In this document: positions 58,136 to 64,000 of the stretch, piece by piece
Layout of the letters: each line of letters opens with the position of its first letter
Position numbering within the stretch: position 1 is the stretch's first letter
From: Steromphala cineraria
Lineage: Eukaryota > Mollusca > Gastropoda > Trochida > Trochidae
DNA length: 64,000 bases
Direction of reading: 5' to 3'
NCBI GenBank assembly: GCA_916613615.1
Contig: OU744724.1
Coordinates: forward strand, 57,674,898 to 57,738,897
Notes under the pieces: generated by a model
The model's input: the letters and a program-made list of their open reading frames with translations, nothing else
Told to the model about the DNA's origin: nothing
Database searches by the model: none
Position numbers and translations under genes: made by a program

Positions 58136-59749
58136 CAACTGCTCAGTGATCTGGTGCATGTTTGACAGAGAAGGAAGGAATTCCAACACCTAGTCATGGC
58201 ACCGAGATAAGGACATAATGAGGCATGCCATGCTTTGGGTAGATGGGAAATGAGGCAGAAAATGGACATCACTTTCTTGACATTAATGGTCAGTTGGTCT
58301 TGGTTGATTGTCCATTCTGACACTTATGGTCATTGTGTGAGATGCATGAGCAAATAATAGCGTACAGGTAAACTTATGGAGAGTGGTAACGCTAAAAGAA
58401 GTTCTTGCTTGATGAAGATGCATTGTCTTGGGATATCTTAGTGAAAGAGTTTTTAGGGTTGTAAAGACATCATATGAGGTGTATGATCCTTGTGTCTGAT
58501 GTTTGTGAGGTTTTTCATGAATTTTTCACAAAACATGAAAACATTACCCTTTTGGGAAGTTAGTTTTCAAGCTTATTTCATGACACTTTTGGGCAGTTGG
58601 TTTTCAAGCTTATTATATGTAGAAGAATTAATTTTATATAAAGATCATATGAAGCAGTTTAACAAAAAAAATGTATCAAGATAAACACTAAGGTGTTTTT
58701 TATTCTCTTACTGTATCAAGAGGGGAGTTCTATTTATGCTAGGTGAGTTACTATATGGGGATGTACATGTTAAAGTGTTTATAAGCTGCCTGTCTCCAGG
58801 GATTGTCACACAGGATATGCAGTCGAACACACCAATATAAAAAATCCTGTAGAGAGCTCCACATCACACCGCCCCACTGCTTCCCTGTAGGGAGCCAGGT
58901 GGGATATGGATCAGCCATCTTGTATACCAACATTTTCAGTTTGACTGTTAATGTTTATCTTTTTCAAACCAACTGATCCATTCAGTGTTTTCCAAAAATA
59001 GTGATATGCTATTTAGAAAGAATTCCCTTGATTGCAATGAGATAAAATCAAAAGAGAAATAATCACTGATTTGCTCCATATTCCTACGTCGTTGAAACAT
59101 CATTATTTTTCAACATGTTGCAGTTTGATGAAATAAAACATTTTATTTTTTTTAAAGTTTTTACAAAAAGTAATGGATGACTTGCACTAATAATTGATGA
59201 AAATTTCAATAATAATTCAGTGTCATCAAACTATATATTACTTGATTAAGTTATTTTGCTCAACATGACACAATATTTACTTAATCATCCAATAATTCAA
59301 AGTTGAAGACATGAATCAAGGACCTAATTATCATTATTTAAGTCAAGAACAATTGAATGTTACAATATGCAATTATGATATACCTAGTGAAAACTTAGTT
59401 TAAAGATAAATGTTTATAAACAATGTCAGGAAATCTTCCAAATGGATGTATATTTTAAATACAAATTACTTTTTTGGCTCTTTTGTAATTGTTTCGCAAT
59501 GTGTGTTTAACCTTCTTTGATAACCTTGTAATTGAAGCATGGATGAATGAGAAAGGTGTCTCATATATTCTTTTCTGTACTTGAACCCTTTGTTAAGATT
59601 AAGTTAAATAATTTTTTCAACAATAAACATATCAAAGGAGAAAAGCTTATAGGTAGGAATTGGGATGGCAGTTGGCCTTTAACAAATACAATTTTGAAAT
59701 TGTGATTTGAATGAAATAGTGTAACAATATAACCCTATAGTATACACCT

Positions 59750-59825
59750 AATTTCTCTATTAATTCAACCCTAAAATTTTCAAAGGATTTTTAGAAAATA
59801 TCCATGGTTGAACTATTTTTCACTT
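59750..59825 (+). mobile_element. Relic end of the 36702-type TIR element
   Basis: ACCTAATTTCTCTATTAATT and ATCCATGGTTGAACTATTTT align with the left 75 bp of the 36702-39317 element. Several CG sites have become TG/CA, suggesting decay of methylated CpG. No right end follows nearby. Confidence 0.6.
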
Positions 59826-60073
59826 TTAGTTTAAATTGTTAGATAAATATCAAGATTATGTATGATCTAAATGGTTAGCTTTTATTGATGACCACATATA
59901 AATAATGACAATGTTGGCAAAACGAAGATTTTCTCAATTGATTAGAGATAACTATGCTTTGCAAGTATCTTTTCCTTGCAAATGATTTTAAGCAATGGTT
60001 GAGTTATAGAAGCATCAGCGTAAATTTTTTGGCTTATGTTTTTGGTGATGAAAATATATTTAAAATAATAACC

Positions 60074-60248
60074 AATGCAGAGGAAAATAAGGTTGACAAC
60101 TTCTTTGTTCATTATATGCGACGTTTTGACACAGATTCTTGTGTTGTTGTAAAGCAGAGAAACGTTTCATACAATGAACAAAGAAGTTGTCATCCATATA
60201 TTCCTCTGCATTATTGTCATTCCAACTTCTAAAATGCCTCTCAAAGAA
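60074..60248. mobile_element. Foldback element, family F, copy 3
   Basis: Arms begin AATGCAGAGGAAAATAAGG and end with CCTCTGCATT at 60212. The inner arms ACAACTTCTTTGTTCATT and AATGAACAAAGAAGTTGT pair around a loop of about 30 nt. The family tail TTCCAACTTCTAAAATGCCT and CTCAAAGAA follows. Confidence 0.78.
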
Positions 60249-61122
60249 ATATTTACCAAGACATCAATATCTCATTTTCATGACAGATGGCATTGTCGGT
60301 GAGTATATGTCATGTGCAAGTTGTTATCTTGTTATTATTTTACGTTTTAGCTATTCCTGCGCTTCAGTCATGTGACCTGTTTTGCATATTCCCTTTTTGT
60401 GTTATATTTTTTGACATGTTCAAAGTTAAGCTTTTGAAAAGTTGTTTGTAAAATCTTTGTTTCAGTGCATGATAATTTCTGAATGCAGAAATGGACTTTG
60501 TTCTACATGTTAATGTCTTAATATCTGTAAATATCTATTACCATAGATGGTTCTGAGATTTTCAAAATTTGTGGTCATTTTTAGGCATTTGATTTTGTAG
60601 AGCACAAAATATAAATATGGTGAATCGTCTGAGAATATACATTTTATTGATTAAGAGTGTAAGACAATAAAATTTAATTTTAAACTTTCTTTGAAAAACA
60701 AATTATTTGAAAATCAATCTTTTGCAAACAGCAAACAAGCTTTACAATTATTTTGATCACAATTGTTTTCTTAAATTCAGTGGTTGTTTGTCAGATGTGT
60801 GCTATGTGATTGTTATATTACTTTATGCACATTTGACAAAGTTGGTGCCATCATTTTGCATTGAATGTCAAAGTTTTTACTTTTTGACAAATTAATCTAT
60901 TTCTACTAGGTTTGTTATGATTGATAACAAATTCAACAAAAATCTTGAAAAATCATTAATTGGTATTTCATGATAGAGATATTCATCTATAAGTCTTGAT
61001 CTAAAGTTCTCAATCTTTCTTTTTTCAGGATTCAAATATTCTCTAGATAAAGAAAAAAGCATTCATACCTTTCAAGTTTTATCAATTTTGTTAATTTATA
61101 TACTTTCTCTGTGTCCATCCAG

Positions 61123-61262
61123 CTCCGGGCCAGCCGTTCATAATCCCGGAGGAGTGCAGTGCAGAAAACAACAGTGTCACCATCGCATGGCAGCCGTTCC
61201 CAGCCAGTGTGGTGGAGGCTTACACTCTGGAGTTGGACGACGGGAATCAGGGAGATTTCAGG
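61123..61262 (+). CDS. Trim9: TRIM9-like exon: first half of fibronectin III domain
   Basis: Acceptor GTGTCCATCCAG precedes 61123, and the donor GTCAGT starts at 61263. The exon is 140 nt, enters in phase 1 (the upstream G plus CT gives Ala) and ends in phase 0. The peptide starts APGQPFIIPEECSAENNSVT and ends YTLELDDGNQGDFR. The LELDDGN motif and the following Phe-Arg match the TRIM9/TRIM67 FN3 domain, and W in IAWQPF is the conserved FN3 tryptophan. The next coding exon is not in the window. From 61194 onward the exon's 3' end is repeated as a tandem array, so the genuine donor is the first of nine near-identical donors. Confidence 0.93.
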
Positions 61263-62440
61263 GTCAGTTGTAGATCATGTATACCCTCGTACATTAATAA
61301 CAATATTGAGGAAATAATTAATAATAGTATAACCGTTCCCAGCCAGTGTGGTGGAGGCGTACACTCTCGAGTTGGATGATGGGAATCAGGGAGATTTCAG
61401 GGTCAGTTGTAGAACATGTATACCCTTGTATATTGATAACAATATTGGGGAAATAATTAATAATAGTATAACCGTTCCCAGCCAGTGTGGTGGAAGCGTA
61501 CACTCTCGAGTTGGACGACGGGAATCAGGGACATTTCAGGGTCAGTTGTAGATCATATATACCCTTGTATATTGATAACAATATTGAGGAAATAATTAAT
61601 AATAGTATAACCGTTCCCAGCCAGTATGGTGGAAGCGTACACTCTCGAGTTGGACGACGGGAATCAGGGAGATTTCAGGGTCAGTTGTAGATCATATATA
61701 CCCTTGTATATTGATAACAATATTGAGGAAATAATTAATAATAGTATAACCGTTCCCAGCCAGTGTGGTGGAGGCGTACATTCTCGAGTTGGATGACGGG
61801 AATCAGGGAGATTTCAGGGTCAGTTGTAGATCATATATACCCTCGTACATTAATAACAATATTGAGGAAATAATTAATAATAGTATAACCGTTCCCAGTC
61901 AGTATGGTGGAAGCGTACACTCTCGAGTTGGATGACGGGAATCAGGGAGATTTCAGGGTCAGTTGTAGATCATATATACCCTTGTATATTGATAACAATA
62001 TTGAGGAAATAATTAATAATAGTATAACCGTTCCCAGCCAGTGTGGTGGAGGCGTACATTCTCGAGTTGGATGACGGGAATCAGGGAGATTTCAGGGTCA
62101 GTTGTAGAACATGTATACCCTCGTACATTAATAACAATATTTAGGAAATAATTAATAATAGTATAACCGTCCCCAGCCAGTGTGGTGGAAGGGTACACTC
62201 TCGAGTTTGACGACGGGAATCAGGGAGATTTCAGGGTCAGTTGTAGATCATATATACCCTTGTATATTGATAACAATATTGAGGAAATAATTAATAATAG
62301 TATAACCGTTCCCAGCCAGTGTGGTGGAGGCGTACACTCTCGAGTTGGATGACGGGAATCAGGGAGATTTCAGGGTCAGTTGTAGAACATGTATACCCTC
62401 GTAAATTAGAGGTGAACAAACAAAAATACAGTCCTTTAAA
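61194..62440 (+). repeat. 139-bp tandem array duplicating the 5' splice site of the TRIM9 FN3 exon
   Basis: Nine CCGTTCCCAG-type starts lie at 61194, 61333, 61472, 61611, 61750, 61889, 62028, 62167 and 62306, exactly 139 bp apart. Each unit holds the last 69 nt of the exon, the donor AGGGTCAGT and about 70 nt of intron (GAGGAAATAATTAATAATAG). The first unit is the functional exon end. Differences between units are scattered single bases. The last unit is partial. Confidence 0.95.
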
Positions 62441-62449
62441 ACCAGATGG

Positions 62450-62640
62450 TACATTTTTGAATTTTACAACAACAAACAGGGAGATTTAACTCAGATTTTA
62501 GGGTTAGTTCTAGACCATCTTTAATACCTGTTCATTTATCAGCTTTTTCTTGCCAGTATTGTAAAAAAAATACATTCTTGAACTGAAGGACAACACTCTG
62601 ACTCAGGGAGATTTCAAGGTGAAATGTAGTTACAGGTTAT
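62450..62640 (+). repeat. Two decayed units of the 139-bp exon-edge array
   Basis: AACAGGGAGATTTAACTCAG with TTAGGGTTAGTTCTAGACCA (about 62475-62518), and TTGCCAGTATTGTAAAAAAA to ACTCAGGGAGATTTCAAGG (about 62549-62620), align in order with the array unit but are heavily mutated. This indicates an older phase of duplication. Confidence 0.65.
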
Positions 62641-63531
62641 GTTTTACACAAATTGAATCACATATGAGTGGAAAGAAACTTAGATTAAATTACAATATAT
62701 CTAATAACACGATCAAGAGCTTATCAGCTATGCTTTACATTCTATTTCCCATTCTCAAATCTTGTTTTTGGTAAATTCATCAAATTTGTCCCTTTAAAAG
62801 TTATATTTATCATTTCCTTTTAAAGTTATTTCATACATTATTAATCAACACAAAGAGAATCGCTGACATTGTTACTGATTGTTACCTTTGCTAGTTTAAC
62901 AAATAGAACAGCAGTAAAACCAAAGAACGTTGTTACCATCCAATCGCCTGACAACCTGTTTCATTAACTGATTCCACTTGAAGTTGTTTTGTATCAGACT
63001 CATCGAACAATAGACAACTTGAGACAATGTTTAGGAGTCTAAATCCCTTCCACTTCACCTCCTTCCCAATTCTTTGCCCAAACATAGAAAACAATGGTCT
63101 TGATGGCCAGTATTTTGATTTCCCACTCACGTGAAATTGAAACTTGGTTTTTGGATCCTTTTTATTGATTTCTGTCTGTTTTGGAAATACCTTTGTTTCG
63201 TGTTAATCCCAATCCTGAAGAAATTTTCTTGTTCAGCATCAGTCTTATTGATTAAGTTGTTAGACAGATAAGGTTCGTTAGCTTGATTATTGTTTTCTTG
63301 CTTTTGTACCATTTATAGTAGACAGATCAATTCCGTGCTTGATATTGCTTTATGATGTGGATGTAGGAGAAGTGTTGTATAAAGTGTTCACAAGTGCATT
63401 AACATTGATTTCCTCTTGTATGATTGGTTTATAGATAAATACTTCTATCAGTTATCCTAATCAAATGATATGCACTTGATGTAAACAGGGACATTAAGTA
63501 TATCTTCTGCACCAATAGATAAACACTGCAC

Positions 63532-63892
63532 TTTGAAGCGGCAGTAGCGTGTTTTTTGAAAAAAAAAATTAAAATTTGTCCACTGATATTGTACATTGAT
63601 GCTTAATGTATAATTTTGATAGTTTAAAAAATGTCATCACACAAACCAATTATCCATAGTCAGAGAGCAAATTATAAAGTTTTACGTAACATTAGTGGCC
63701 ATTTTTGTGTGAACACCTTCAATTCATTTTGTGTAAGAAAAAGAAATCGCATGGCTAAACTTTACATTATATATATTTGATTATTACTGCTTCATTTAGT
63801 TCAAATACCATGTCTTTCAATTGGAATCATTTATTTTCATTTTCCTGACATCGCCTTATATTTCCTCTAAAAACGTGCTACTGCCCCTTTAA
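63532..63892 (-). mobile_element. TTAA-flanked MITE, copy 3 (minus strand)
   Basis: The right end CTACTGCCCCTTTAA and the degraded left end TTGAAGCGGCAGTAGC bound an interior that is the reverse complement of the 2993 copy, including TTCATTTTGTGTAAGAAAAA. The left TTAA is mutated. Confidence 0.8.
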
Positions 63893-64000
63893 AGGATTGT
63901 GCAGCAAGCTAAAATAGAGAATTTTCAGAAACGATTTTAGGTGTGCACTGGAACTTGAAAATAATTGATGTGAGTTACTTACAATTTTGTGAAGGAATCT

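Larger units (their letters stand above)
51031..61122 (+). other. TRIM9-like intron (10.1 kb)
   Basis: Donor GTGAGC; acceptor GTGTCCATCCAG. It contains an 84-bp tandem repeat, a head-to-tail inverted SINE pair, ~200-bp and ~135-bp degenerate arrays, a TIR relic and a foldback. Stretches 51100-51920, 52350-53530, 54070-55530, 58140-59740 and 60260-61120 show no feature I can name. Confidence 0.85.
61263..64000 (+). other. TRIM9-like intron, 5' part
   Basis: It starts at donor GTCAGT and runs past the window end. It contains the 139-bp array, decayed units of the same array and a TTAA MITE. Bases 62650-63530 show nothing recognisable. Confidence 0.8.

Noticed and set aside
61348..61690. 67-codon open frames in the 139-bp array
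   Set aside because: They arise by reading through the exon edge into the duplicated intron. The frame shifts each unit because 139 is not a multiple of three.

Overview
The window is nuclear DNA from an invertebrate animal. It is AT-rich (about one third G+C by eye). It holds short exons with GT-AG borders separated by introns of 8-10 kb or more, plus a DIRS retrotransposon, an RTE-like LINE, several tRNA-derived SINE families and many short inverted-repeat transposons. The repeat spectrum suggests a marine invertebrate, perhaps a mollusc or other lophotrochozoan, but the sequence cannot settle this.

The only host gene I recognise is a TRIM9/TRIM67-type E3 ubiquitin ligase on the + strand. 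Four internal exons lie at 32113-32208, 40152-40385, 50874-51030 and 61123-61262. Their splice phases join correctly. Together they encode the second part of the coiled coil, the COS box and the first half of the fibronectin III domain. The RING/B-box part must lie 5' of the window, and the rest of FN3 plus the SPRY domain lies 3'. Bases 1-32112 therefore look like the 5' intron of this gene, or intergenic DNA.

Layout: 1-20.8 kb holds SINEs, foldbacks, MITEs and small tandem arrays. 20.85-23.31 kb is a 107-109 bp minisatellite split by a 5'-truncated RTE-like LINE with an intact reverse-transcriptase ORF. 25505-32050 is a complete DIRS element, with identical 178-bp inverted terminal repeats, a perfect 95-bp internal complementary region, and Gag-like, RT/RNase H and tyrosine recombinase frames. 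It sits 62 bp upstream of the first visible TRIM9 exon. 32.2-40 kb holds a 145-bp tandem repeat and a 2.6-kb TIR element. The remaining introns carry SINEs, MITEs, foldbacks and degenerate tandem arrays.

The most unusual signal is a pair of tandem arrays that duplicate the edges of two TRIM9 exons. Seven extra copies of a 100-bp unit carry the 3' splice site and first ~51 nt of the 40152 exon. Eight extra copies of a 139-bp unit carry the last 69 nt and 5' splice site of the 61123 exon. Within the DIRS element, the Gag-like and recombinase frames are one continuous frame interrupted by a single TGA.
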